A DNA stretch of 26,984 bases from Chara braunii (Eukaryota > Streptophyta > Charophyceae > Charales > Characeae), in the NCBI GenBank assembly GCA_003427395.1, contig BFEA01000203.1:277130-304113 (forward strand), in the 5' to 3' direction. The stretch's first letter is position 1; each line of letters starts with the position of its first letter. A program made the position numbers and the translations under genes. Below the pieces are notes generated by a model that was not told where the DNA came from, did no database searches, and saw only the letters and a list, made by a program, of their open reading frames with translations. Of the stretch, positions 1 through 8,700 are shown piece by piece.

Positions 1-517
1 TGTCCATTGGGAGCTCGTCACTGACCAGGAACGAGACACGATGTCTCAAGTCCCCTCCCGCGTACGGGAAAACACACTCTACATCATGGAGGTAGTCATT
101 AACTACCATACGCTGTTTGTTGGCACAGGTCNACTCCACAGGTCGACTCAGGCGCTGCACTTGCCCCTGTAAGCGCAGCCTCTCAACGCACGCGCGGCTC
201 ATAATGTTTTTAGTCGAGCAAGTGTCATAATAGGCCCCGGCCTTGCGGCCTCCTATGACTACCTCGCTGACAAACATTTTACTCCTAGGGGTTTTAACTA
301 ACGCCGTCCAAGAAGCTAGTGGATCTGATCTAGACCACTCATGCTCTAGCTCCTCTAAGGATTCAAACACATTCATCGAACAGAGGGTCGATGAGTCTGA
401 ATGTGTTTGCGGGACGACTGAAGAGTCTGTAGCTTGGGCCATCTCTCGCGAATGTGAGGGTGAATCCACCATCGCGACCTTAGTAGGAACAGCTACTATC
501 CCTACTGGCCCGACGTG
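1..517 (-). CDS. Pol N-terminus (protease) of copy A, partial
   Basis: This frame stays open from the putative frameshift site to position 1 and continues beyond the window. It aligns with the pol start of copy B: shared features are P-V-G near the start, a SLEEL segment, GGRK before the catalytic loop, SRACV after it, and FLVSDELP near the edge. It should encode the aspartic protease that cuts Gag-Pol. The catalytic loop, normally D-[ST]-G, reads DTCST here, with Cys in place of Gly. The codon at 131-133 is TNG and could be sense or a stop. There is no ATG at the Gag junction, so translation probably depends on frameshifting from gag. Confidence 0.75.
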
Positions 518-523
518 TTTCCC
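482..523 (-). promoter_or_regulatory. Candidate -1 ribosomal frameshift signal, gag to pol
   Basis: On the minus strand the gag frame reads CCG GGA AAC, giving the heptamer G_GGA_AAC (517-523). This fits the X_XXY_YYZ rule in the correct phase, four codons before the gag TAG (502-504). A -1 slip there enters exactly the frame of the downstream protease. Ten bases later a hairpin can form: AGTAGGGA (499-506) with TTCCTACT (482-489), eight pairs including one G.U, with a nine-base loop. The gag stop lies in the stem. The heptamer type is known from retroviral -1 sites. Function here is inferred. Confidence 0.6.
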
Positions 524-2475
524 GGAGCACTGCTTGAAGAACTAGCAACGTTGCTACCAACGGTTTGAGAGGATCCTACTGCCGACCCCATAGTGGGCGG
601 GATCTTCTCGGGGACCTTCCTATTGCGACACTTGTACATGTTATGGCCATATTGGCCACACTTGATACAAGCTTGTCGTGCCCACCGATCTCTCGACACG
701 TCCTCAACTAGACCCGCTTTCTCCCATGGAAGAGCATTAGGGTCTGTTTGACTCTTCGATCGGGATCCCCTAGGGCGTCTACCGGTCCCTTTACCTTTTT
801 GTTGGGTTACGGTGCCGACTACTCCACCCTCTGAAGTATCGCTGCCTGCCTCTGCACCTACTCCCTCCTGGAAGTTGCCGTCCAACTCGATGGTTGATCC
901 ATCGTTGTCGACAAACATAATGCGACCTTTCGCCTTCCAGTTGGGAGGCAGTGTCTTCTTTCTCCCTTCCGTAGTGGGTGCCTGTCCATGTCCTATCTTT
1001 GCTTCTAGGTCTAGGGCCACCTTGCTGAACGAAGGAAAATTGTGCATATTAATGTTGGCCTCTTTCGCCAATTGGTTCCTGAGCGGCAGAGATAAGGTCC
1101 TCAGGTACGAAGTTAGCAGGACCTGGGGGTCATAGCGTACCCCTGGAACACAAATCAAACGCTCTACAGCGTCGGTGGCATCCCTTACTGACTTAAACTG
1201 CCGCGTGTGCAGTGTCAGAATCGCGTCAGTGACCTTTTGAGCCTCCTGCGGATCATGCCACCTGTCTTCCACCATTTTCAGGAAGTCCTCCAATTTTTGA
1301 GAGGCTGCGCAAGAGCGAAAGTCATGATCGTACCCCTGGAGTTGCACTAACCCACTCAACCATCTCGCTGCACTACCCTCCAGGTAGGAAGCAGCCACAA
1401 GCACTTCTTCGTGTGGCAAGGTGAGTTTACACCTGACGTAGACTGGCACCGCCCTCAACCAAGTGTCGAGGTCTTCGCCTCTCTTGTCTCCTGTAAAAGG
1501 TTTGGGAGCGGCGATGGCCGTCTTTGGAACTCACTGACTTTGTCCCGGTCCCTGTACCAACCCGGGCTGTGGACCCGGCGATACAGGTTGTTGTGCCAGC
1601 TGCTGGGGCTGTGTGCCCTGAGGTTGCACTAACTGCGAGACAGCAGGCTGCGTGGTGACTGCAACCTGTGACGGACTTGGAGTAAACACTGTCTGAACAG
1701 GAACCTGCAAACTACTCCCTGCTGTTACCCCTCCTGACAGAGGCATGCCCAGGGAAACGATAGCAATCGATGAAGGGGCTACATATGGGGATACCCTAGT
1801 CACCGGTGGAACAGAAAGAGGAGGATATGGCACTGACCAGGCACCAGGCCCTGCTGGTGATGGTGCTGCCTGAGCACGCCCTGCCAATACGGCTAGGCTT
1901 TGTTGAATGTCCTGAAGAAGGGTAGTTTGATGCTCCTGCATCTCAATTACGCCTACCAGGGCCCTCCTAACTACCTTCACATCCTCATCCATATGCGTCA
2001 GGTCCATCGTCTCTAACTCCTCTATGTCTGTCCCTCTCTGTTGCATTCTGGCTCTTCTTCTAATCATTATCTCTTTCTCCCTTTTTATCTTTCCTAATGC
2101 CTGTTGTAGCTGTGCCTCTTGCAGGGATGCCTGCTGGATGGCGACATCCTCTGGGGACAACACCGCGGGCTGGCTTGCCATTAAGCCAGTGGACTGACTC
2201 ACGGTCTGCACGACCGTGGACCCGGCGGTACCTGAACTTCCGGCTTGGGAAGTCTGCTGCGCAGACGTGCTCATGGTTGTGGTAGCCATGGCTGCTATAG
2301 CACTGGCCTTTCTAGCAAAAGCCCTGCTGGCCTCGGCTGCTCTAGCTCTCCTTTCTCTTTGTCGGTGGAACAGTTTCCTATCACCCTCCGGTCCTAAAGA
2401 CACATGGGATACCGGTCCTTTAGCCGATCGTAAAGTCCTGCGATCGTCCTCTCTGGTGTCCTCCACGTCGCTCAT
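502..2475 (-). pseudogene. gag of copy A, one in-frame TGA
   Basis: The structural Gag protein packages retrotransposon RNA into virus-like particles. The ATG at 2473-2475 starts a basic, Ala-rich N-terminus. This is followed by a Gln/Glu/Arg-rich stretch likely to form a coiled coil and a long Pro/Gln/Val/Ser-rich linker. The retrotransposon Gag domain follows (about 1500-1000, with ...EVLVAASYLEGSAARWL). A CCHC zinc knuckle, CIKCGQYGHNMYKC, sits at 628-669, then a Ser-rich tail. The frame is continuous over 657 codons except for TGA at 1531-1533. Copy B has TGG (Trp) at that place, so this is most simply a G-to-A nonsense mutation. GAG-domain translation could restart at 1458, but I regard the gene as broken. 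Confidence 0.85.
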
Positions 2476-3155
2476 AGGCTACAGCACTGTGCACTGTCCA
2501 CACTAGATCATTCTAGATGCCTACCGCAGCTTAGTACACAGACCAACTAATTAGTGGTGGCTATCAGAACAGATCTCATTTGGGGTCAACAGGTAAGTGA
2601 GGTTCCTATTGTCAATACTATGGGTTGGCATGGTGACCGTGACCCAGTGCTTCGTCNAGGGCCCTTCAAGAAGCTCCGNCCGTCTTCCCCCAGATGCTTC
2701 ACGTGAACAATCACGACTCTCAAGGTTGAGCGCACACGACACCTCACGATGAGAGGACTCTCAAGACAGAACTCACAACCTCACGGTAAGAAGTGATGAA
2801 GAGGGTAGATAAGGTTAAGAGCAACGTACCTCATTCATGCTGCCCCCAACCACAGAGATAATCTCACCAGATGACCTGAAGATGATTGCGATGACCAGTC
2901 ACAGCATCGGCACAACCTGCGTTTCGCCGTTCCACCTCAGCCTCAATCACCCAACAGATAGTTTTCATCACACTGCGAACACCCAATATCCACACCTTAG
3001 CCTTCCAGGCGATGCCCCTCACCACCTGGGTCGCCTTCACACTCGTCTCCACCCTCCTCACTACACACCACTTACGACCAAACTCTCCCAGCAGACCGCA
3101 TGTATGTATCGTATAGGGCAGAAGACAAGCGCCAGATGAGCGCAATCGTACCACA
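2476..3155 (-). other. 5' untranslated leader of copy A
   Basis: This is about 680 bases between the PBS and the gag ATG, where packaging and dimerisation signals would be expected. I see no conserved protein. Short open frames cross it but have no recognisable domain and no support. Two unresolved bases (2657, 2679) lie here. Confidence 0.6.
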
Positions 3156-3167
3156 GCTCCGATACCA
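3156..3167 (-). other. Primer-binding site, initiator tRNA-Met type
   Basis: On the minus strand this reads TGGTATCGGAGC, starting three bases after the LTR end. The plant-type initiator tRNA-Met PBS is TGGTATCAGAGC, so one base differs. Position, TGG start and match together make a tRNA-primed minus-strand start very likely. Confidence 0.85.
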
Positions 3168-3170
3168 AAT

Positions 3171-4089
3171 TGCAAGGAAGATGAGTATTAGCGAACTTTG
3201 GCAATCAAACAGCATCATACATATGAGCCCAGATAGTCTTGTCCTCGAACCACAGCAGACTGGCATCACGGGATACACCAAATAAGAACACACCAAGAGT
3301 TCAAAATTGACAATGCTGAAGTAGTCCCATCATCATCAACTACGAACCAGAGTTGATATCCTATTGGCGCTCGGCGCCCAGACTACGGGTGGCAGATCCT
3401 ATCTAGCCTATACTACGAAGCANAATGATGACATCAACAGNNTTCCCGAAGTACGAGCATATGGCGACCAATGTCGCACGCTTCAGCACCAGGTATGTCT
3501 CTCGTAACACTCACAACCCCGATCCACACCGCACAGATGCCACTAGCACCCCAAGGACCACCCTGCGCTTCACCTAGCATACAGCAGCGCAGCTTGGCTA
3601 TGGCTGCGTGCTCCCTCCTACTCGCCCGTGAGAGCGTGAGTGTCAGCCAGCCAGCGGATTGCGCAGCAGCGCTCACGCAGCATGCAGCCAGCACCCGAAT
3701 GCCGAATGAGGAGGCAGGCCCTTCCCTATATCGAAGTGGCCTGCCTGCGTCCAGTCCAGGAAACTTCCGGTAGGCCCCGGTAGGCACAGGCCCAGTCACG
3801 AAGGGAGCAGGCCTGGGGCCTGATGTGGTTGCATGCGCCCAACTGCTTTCGGCCTGTGTTTGGCCTGGTACCCGTATCCAGCCCAGGGCCTGCTTCTCAT
3901 TCATTTACACAGGCGGCCCAGGGCCTGGATTCATTCAACCAACTGGCGCAATGCAACTGTCTGAATTTCCCCATTGCGGGGTACCCTGAAGAATGAGGCC
4001 CCAAGGGCCTGTCGTGCCTGCCTTCACTTAGGGCGGCCGACCTTGTTGCAGATAGGGCCCCGTAGGGGCTAAGCGGGCGTAGCCTCGCA
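3171..4089 (-). repeat. 5' LTR of copy A (919 bp)
   Basis: On the plus strand it begins TGCAAGG and ends CTCGCA, so in element orientation it is TGCGAGG...CCTTGCA with short imperfect terminal inverted repeats. The boundaries are fixed by the PBS on one side, by homology to the LTR at 12332-13328, and by the LINE sequence that starts at 4090. Shared islands with the other LTR include GCGCTCGGCGCCCAG, CTTCCGGTAGGCCCC and GCCTTCACTTAGGGCGG. A TATA-like CTATAT (about 3726) is also present near the same place in the other LTR (about 12951), so it may mark the promoter. Open frames across it are not supported. Confidence 0.85.
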
Positions 4090-4550
4090 GATGTTAGTCC
4101 AGAGGAGGAGTTGGGTGGGGACAATAGATGGTCCCAAGGGTCCGAGGCTCTGGCCCACAGTTCTGTGGCCCCTTTACATCTAATTAGACAGTGGATTATG
4201 TCCTCTTGTTCTTGGTCTGAACGGACAACACATAAGTCCAAGCTGTTGGGGTCAGTGTGTTTTCTTCTGATATCTAGCCATTGATTGACAGGCAGGGCAG
4301 CGTTATTGGTCAGCCATTGAAGACTTCTCACCTTGACTGCGCAAATTGATTTGAATTCCTTGCATGGTATTTTGGAGATTTGATTGCCCTCATCCCCTAT
4401 CAATCTTCTCCATCGGTGCTTGATGACTGGTTCTGGGTCTTTTGTCGCCAGTAACATCTTATAGCCCATTCTGACGGAGTAATCTGAGATTGGTATGATG
4501 GTATTGCTTCATTTGCTCTTCCCTGTCTGCCAGCCCCACATGGGCTTGCT
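4090..4550 (-). pseudogene. Non-LTR (LINE) element fragment, RT zinc-binding domain
   Basis: The minus-strand frame from 4469 down reads like the zf-RVT domain found at the C-terminus of plant LINE reverse transcriptases. Landmarks are VRSLQWLTNNAALPVNQWL, then LDLC, E-x-E-D-I-I-H, C-L-I-R-C and ELWARA. The usual second Cys of the first pair appears replaced (CVVR). Just upstream (4420-4550) the related coding sequence (QITPSEWAIRCYWRQK) is in another frame, so there is at least one frameshift near 4400-4420. The fragment ends sharply at 4089/4090 where the LTR of copy A begins. No RT catalytic region is in the window. Confidence 0.7.
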
Positions 4551-4606
4551 TTTTCTTTTCTTTTTCTTTTCTTTTTCTTTTCTTTTTCTTTTCTTTTTTC
4601 TTTTTT
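4550..4606. repeat. Pyrimidine microsatellite (TTTTC/TTTTTC)n
   Basis: Uninterrupted CTTTT/CTTTTT units at the upstream end of the LINE fragment. Lys-rich reading frames on the minus strand across it are artefacts of the repeat. Confidence 0.9.
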
Positions 4607-4639
4607 GAGTTTTTTGGGGTCCTTTGTACCGATAGCCCA

Positions 4640-4961
4640 CGCTACCCCACTGTACTCGCCAGCTTGCGTACTTCCATCCAGTCCACATACTATGACCCAC
4701 CCCACGTACTACCACCCGAACCACGTAGTATCATCACCTGGGCCACATAGGATCAACCAGTCCAGGGAGTATGCTCCACTCGACATGGTGCCAACCAACC
4801 CACTTAGTATCCCCTGGCCACATAATGCCACCCTGCCCACATAGTACCACCCAGTCCACATAGTATGACAAACCCCACATAGTACCACCCAACCCGCATC
4901 CCTCGTAGTACCACCCAGTCCACATGGTACAATGCAGTCCATGTGGTACGAGCCAACCCGT

Positions 4962-4992
<31 letters not shown>

Positions 4993-5203
4993 GGAATTCT
5001 GGGGAGCGTCGATTTTTTTTTTTTGTTGTTTTTTTGTTTTTTTTTGTTTTGGTGGGAGTTTGTTGGTACCCCGCAGTGGAGGATTAACTGTCAGCTTCAC
5101 ATGGTGCCACCCAGTGCGATGTGTATTGTCCAACCCACGTAGCATGACGCAGGGCACATAATACTGTGACCGGCCAGCCCCCATAGTACCATAGCCGTGC
5201 CAG
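4640..5203. repeat. Minisatellite, ~20-bp CCACCCAGTCCACATAGTA units
   Basis: Many degenerate units built on ACATAGTACCACCCAGTCC run from about 4640 to 4960 and again from about 5098 to 5203. The stretch between (4965-5097) is unrelated and T-rich. Minus-strand frames rich in Trp, Tyr, Gly and Val are by-products of the period. Confidence 0.8.
4965..5097. other. T-rich insertion splitting the minisatellite
   Basis: It starts with 28 T (4965-4992), then a short unique stretch with GGAATTC, then interrupted T runs (about 5013-5050), then about 45 bases of unique sequence before minisatellite units resume. A poly(A)-tailed retroposed sequence on the minus strand is possible. No target-site duplication is clear. 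Phe-rich open frames are artefacts. Confidence 0.5.
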
Positions 5204-5399
5204 GGGTGGAATTGTGTATCTGTCCTTTTGTTCTCTCTTTGGCTGTGTCACCTGTGCGTGTGTTGTTAAAGCACCCCAAATTCTCTCTCTCATTTCCTCC
5301 ACAAATCATAACAAACCATCCATAACAAAAAAATATAGATAGACAATATAATAGAAAATGCAAGGTTGGCCACGTTCGTGTGGTTCAGCACCAACGCCT
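5204..5399. other. Unassigned AT-rich stretch
   Basis: Between the minisatellite and the first sequence that clearly matches the right arm. I see no gene or repeat structure that I can name. Confidence 0.4.
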
Positions 5400-5545
5400 C
5401 CAAGTGCCCACACACCCGTCTGCCGCTGAAGCGGTGTCGAGCGCATCGGTCCGACACCGCACGCGGCGGCGCGGGACTCTCCCGACCGCGTCACGCAGGA
5501 GTCAATCTCTTTCTTCCGCGAAAAGCACACTTGGAGCTTTCGAAA

Positions 5546-5838
5546 GCCGCTCCGGCCGAGTGCGCCAGCCATACCTCTCGCGAGCCCCTACGACAGGATA
5601 GGGCCTACGCGAGGCACGACTTACCTCCACCTTACGGGAGTTGTCACCTCCCTTCGGTGGGCGTATCCCGGCCGAGCAACTAGTCCACAGTACGAAAGCT
5701 AATCAGTTGCAATCACAGAGGTGGACCAGCCGTGGGCGTTTCTCGTTCGGTGTAGCATAGGGGGTACGCGCAGTATCACGCCTATCGGACCCGTACGCGA
5801 ACCGACATCTTGGGGGGGCTGAAGTCCCAAGCGCGACT
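5546..5838 (+). repeat. Highly conserved block, left arm copy
   Basis: About 94% identical by eye (around 17 differences in ~290 bases, one single-base indel) to 26544-26836 reversed, far above the surrounding arm. It is GC-rich and holds the stem-loop at 5627-5660. No coding frame stays open in both copies, so selection on a protein is not suggested. Confidence 0.75.
5627..5660 (+). other. Two-tier stem-loop in conserved block (left copy)
   Basis: CCACC (5627-5631) can pair with GGTGG (5656-5660), and GGGAGTTG (5636-5643) with CACCTCCC (5645-5652) with one mismatch, across a TTAC/TTC internal loop. The right-arm copy has the perfect inner stem. Confidence 0.6.
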
Positions 5839-6163
5839 CGACGCCGGTCGAGTAGGACGTATCCCTCTCACCACACGCACACTACTCTAGCAAACACAAA
5901 GATAAAACACACACACATACGCACACAAAACGACACAGGACGAACAACGCGACAACACTCCTAGTCCCTTAGTAGCCATCCCATAACCTTCTGACACGAA
6001 AATTGAACGGGCGACGCGCGCGGGCGCTGGGCCTACTCATATCGACTAGCGATGCAATCATACGCAAGCAGTCGCAATGATGGCGTACTATGTAGTGCCC
6101 ATAATCAAGCGATCCCTCGTGGATCCGAGTACTGCTTATCACACTCAAGTGTCAGACTCGAAG

Positions 6164-6191
6164 TATCGTGAAGGCTTGCCCCTTCACGATA
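6164..6191 (+). other. Perfect 11-bp inverted repeat, left arm
   Basis: TATCGTGAAGG (6164-6174) and CCTTCACGATA (6181-6191) with a six-base loop. The counterpart in the right arm (25638-25662) also folds, with an A-T pair here replaced by G-C there. It is followed in both arms by ATTGAACGGCTGAAGGA. Confidence 0.6.
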
Positions 6192-6399
6192 TTGAACGGC
6201 TGAAGGAATAGTCGTGCGGCCGCCGCGGCACCTCAGGCTTTTAGGCTGAGTGTCTCGGCAGGCAGGGAAAATAGGCTCTGCACGAGGGGAGATTCCTTCC
6301 ATGCGGAGTCTAGGGTCTGGGATGTCCTGGACAAGGACCTCGAATCCAGGCCCAGGACTAACGTCCGACTAAGAAATCCCTAAGATGCATACAACAATA

Positions 6400-6783
6400 T
6401 AGAGGGGGGTTTCTTTCTTTTCTCGACCCCAACCCCAATTTTTACCGTTAAATGTGGCCTACTCAGGCCACGCGAACACCCAACATAAGTACAAGTATAT
6501 ATAGGGGAAATAGGTATGTGACGATCACTTCTCACAATCACAACGGGACTTCTCACAGCCATATGTATACGTGTGATCGCAGGCGGTCAAATCCAAATCC
6601 GAACTACAGAACATACCTGCAATCACATCAAAGAGGAAGAACAAAAATCCACGCACTACACGGAATCAACTCCAACCGATCCCTATACTCATACCCCTTG
6701 CTTTAGCCATGCAAGCCCCAGCCTTTGTCCAACCAACTATAATTAAATACTCAGTACCTTTGTTAAATGGCCATTCAATAAAA
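6400..6783 (+). other. Left-arm segment with TATA-like and polyA-like signals
   Basis: TATATATAGG at 6496-6505 has no matching TATA in the right arm. AATAAA at 6778-6783 is conserved in the right arm (TTTATT at 25038-25043). The segment aligns with 25040-25440 reversed. It could be the promoter/terminator part of an LTR-like repeat, but no LTR ends were found. Confidence 0.35.
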
Positions 6784-6818
6784 GTCCTGGTGAAAACCTT
6801 AATAAAACAATAAAAATC

Positions 6819-6960
6819 ACCGGGGCTAAAGCCTTTTAGGTTGAGTATGGAGGATGAATGGGAGTTGAGTCGTAGGCCGACGAATCGACAACCGACATGT
6901 TATCAGTGATAACAGAAGGTGATCCTCAAGGGATCAAGCTGAATCTAGTCCAAGTCCTGA
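6819..6960 (+). repeat. Conserved palindrome block, left arm
   Basis: It opens with 33 bases identical to 24971-25003 reversed (6819-6851). It then has the palindrome TGTTATCA-G-TGATAACA (6898-6914) and GATCC-TCAAG-GGATC just after it. Both palindromes are kept in the right arm. Short coding frames here are not supported. Confidence 0.65.
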
Positions 6961-6986
6961 ACCAAATCGATCACGACGACCTTTCA

Positions 6987-8700
6987 GTTCCCTGCCCGCA
7001 ATCGGTGGGGCGAACCTTTCACAGAGGCCTTGGCACGGATTACGAGTTGCAATCCCGCCTGTCGCCTTCCTCTCAGAACCAATAGACTAGACTTAGAGTA
7101 AGAAGGGCAGAAGGAGACAGATTTGAGACTCTCAGATCCAGGAGGGGTGCACTCAGACTCGAAGGAGAGGGCCTTGATTCCTTGATTCGCCTGAGGGTCC
7201 GCAATGGCAGCTAGCGTAACAGCTTGGCCAACCCGAGGTCAAACTGCTGAACCCAACTCTCCTGACGGACTCCCAACCCGCAGTCATAACCCCCTTTTGC
7301 AGTCACACCCCCTGACTACGGCAGCAGCCTTCCTTTCAGCCCTATCACCCCTGTTTTCCCCGGAAAAACTGCAGCCCCGCAGCCTTGGCCAGCAACACTT
7401 ATCACAGCGCAAGCCTCGTATGTACCCCCGATGTATCGTAGTACCGCAAAGGCACGCCACGAGACCCAGCGAAGATGCGGCTCAACACAACGAAGATGTG
7501 GCTCAACACAGCGAATACAGCAATTACACAGTCATTTGATTACTTCCTCTATGCTACAACTTTGCTTCCCAACATGATGCTGCAGCCGTACAACCTCCAA
7601 TAGTCGTAGTCAGTCAACGCAGCAATCAACAAGCCCAGCAACTGCTATAGTGGACAATGCAGTCACAGATAGGCAGCAAAAAACACAGTTTATGAAGTTG
7701 CACAGGGTGCGACACCTGCCCAAGTGCACAGCGATGCATAGCGCCGGTAGCAACAGCAACAATGAGTGTCCCAAAGTACCACGAATGAACCCTCTTCTTG
7801 GTTGCAGATGACCCCCTCCCCTTTTTGCAACCACTCCTCCAAGCTGTCACAGTCGTTTCCCTTCCCCGCTTTCTCTAACCAGCAGCCAGGCACACCGCTG
7901 AATACCCAAAGAAAAACCCAGAGCACACAGTGGGGTGGTATCGCAACGCTGCGCACATAACATCCCCTTCTGCAGTTAATTCGCCCAACAGAACAATCAG
8001 TCCATCGGCCAGTGGGTAGCGCTCAGAACTCACTCCTCGCCTTTCTGGTCTGATGAGCTGAGCAGCACATCTACTAACCGGTAGGATGGCTGCCCCTGTT
8101 GCTGAACTTGGGCCACCTTAGTCGATAAATAGAGCTGAGCCTGACTGAGTCTTCAACTAGGATGTGGGTAGCCACGCTCCAGCCTGTTTACACACAGTCT
8201 GGCCCAGCACCTCGGTCTCCAGTTGTTACTGCACTCCCAACTTTCAGTGGTAAGTGCTGCCCCACTGGCTCCACCCGTCTGGTTCCGTTTTCTCCCCCAC
8301 GCGCAGTCTCAGTGGTGGACTTACTTGTCGGACCCCCCCCCATCTCAACCCTTTAGCTTAGCGTTTTCCTCCCCACGCCCGATATACTGACCCTCTTTCA
8401 GCCCACCTTTCTACATCAAGTCGTATCGCTACACATGCAACCCTTGTCACTCGTATGCATGCGATCGCTAACTCGGCCTGACTTAGTCAGAAACAAACGG
8501 GCACGAGCGGAAGCAATGGGCCTTTTAAGGGCGGATCGGCGCTTAGACTGCTTTGAGCGCAAGCAAGTCGAATCCCAACGTAGATAGTAACTCCCTCGTC
8601 CGATACTCAAGAAGGGATCTACCACCCAAACGTGGCCAGGTGCGATGACACCTCGCCATCGTCTCCAGCACAACTCTGCTTCTTTATAGCACCAAACTCA
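6987..8700 (+). other. Left-arm middle, decayed, no intact gene
   Basis: 6987-7090 matches the right arm well (about 22440-22520). Beyond that, homology is patchy. Several short stretches are Gln/Pro-rich in translation (7540-7700, 8190-8260), as are low-complexity Gag N-termini, but stops interrupt every frame. A 21-bp duplication, CGAAGATGYGGCTCAACACA, lies at about 7471-7512. A 111-codon frame at 7204-7539 has no domain. I see nothing firmer. Confidence 0.4.

Larger units (their letters stand above)
1..4089 (-). mobile_element. Ty3/gypsy retrotransposon copy A, 5' part
   Basis: Read on the minus strand, the order is 5' LTR (3171-4089), PBS (3156-3167), leader (2476-3155), gag (2475-502) and the start of pol (517 to the window edge). 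RT, integrase and the 3' LTR would lie left of position 1. The family is assigned from the Gag domain with CCHC knuckle, an aspartic-protease-like segment and homology to copy B, whose RT and integrase are of Ty3/gypsy type. The copy looks younger than copy B: one nonsense codon in gag and a pol frame open to the edge, apart from one codon containing an N. Single Ns at 132, 2657, 2679, 3423 and 3441-3442 show uneven base quality. Confidence 0.9.

Noticed and set aside
243-1135. Plus-strand frames opposite gag and protease
   Set aside because: Antisense shadows of the minus-strand gag/pol, without own features.
2864-3175. 103-codon frame across the PBS and leader of copy A
   Set aside because: Starts at the LTR edge, covers the PBS and has no recognisable product. 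Expected by chance in a leader.
4924-5161. Poly-Phe frames on the plus strand
   Set aside because: Produced by the T28 run and nearby T-rich DNA.
7204-7539. 111-codon plus-strand frame in the left arm
   Set aside because: Low-complexity, no domain, not open in the homologous right-arm sequence.
8050-8056. CTGATGA, possible hammerhead ribozyme core
   Set aside because: No GAAA-containing second strand and no fitting stems nearby. Other CTGATGA occurrences were no better.
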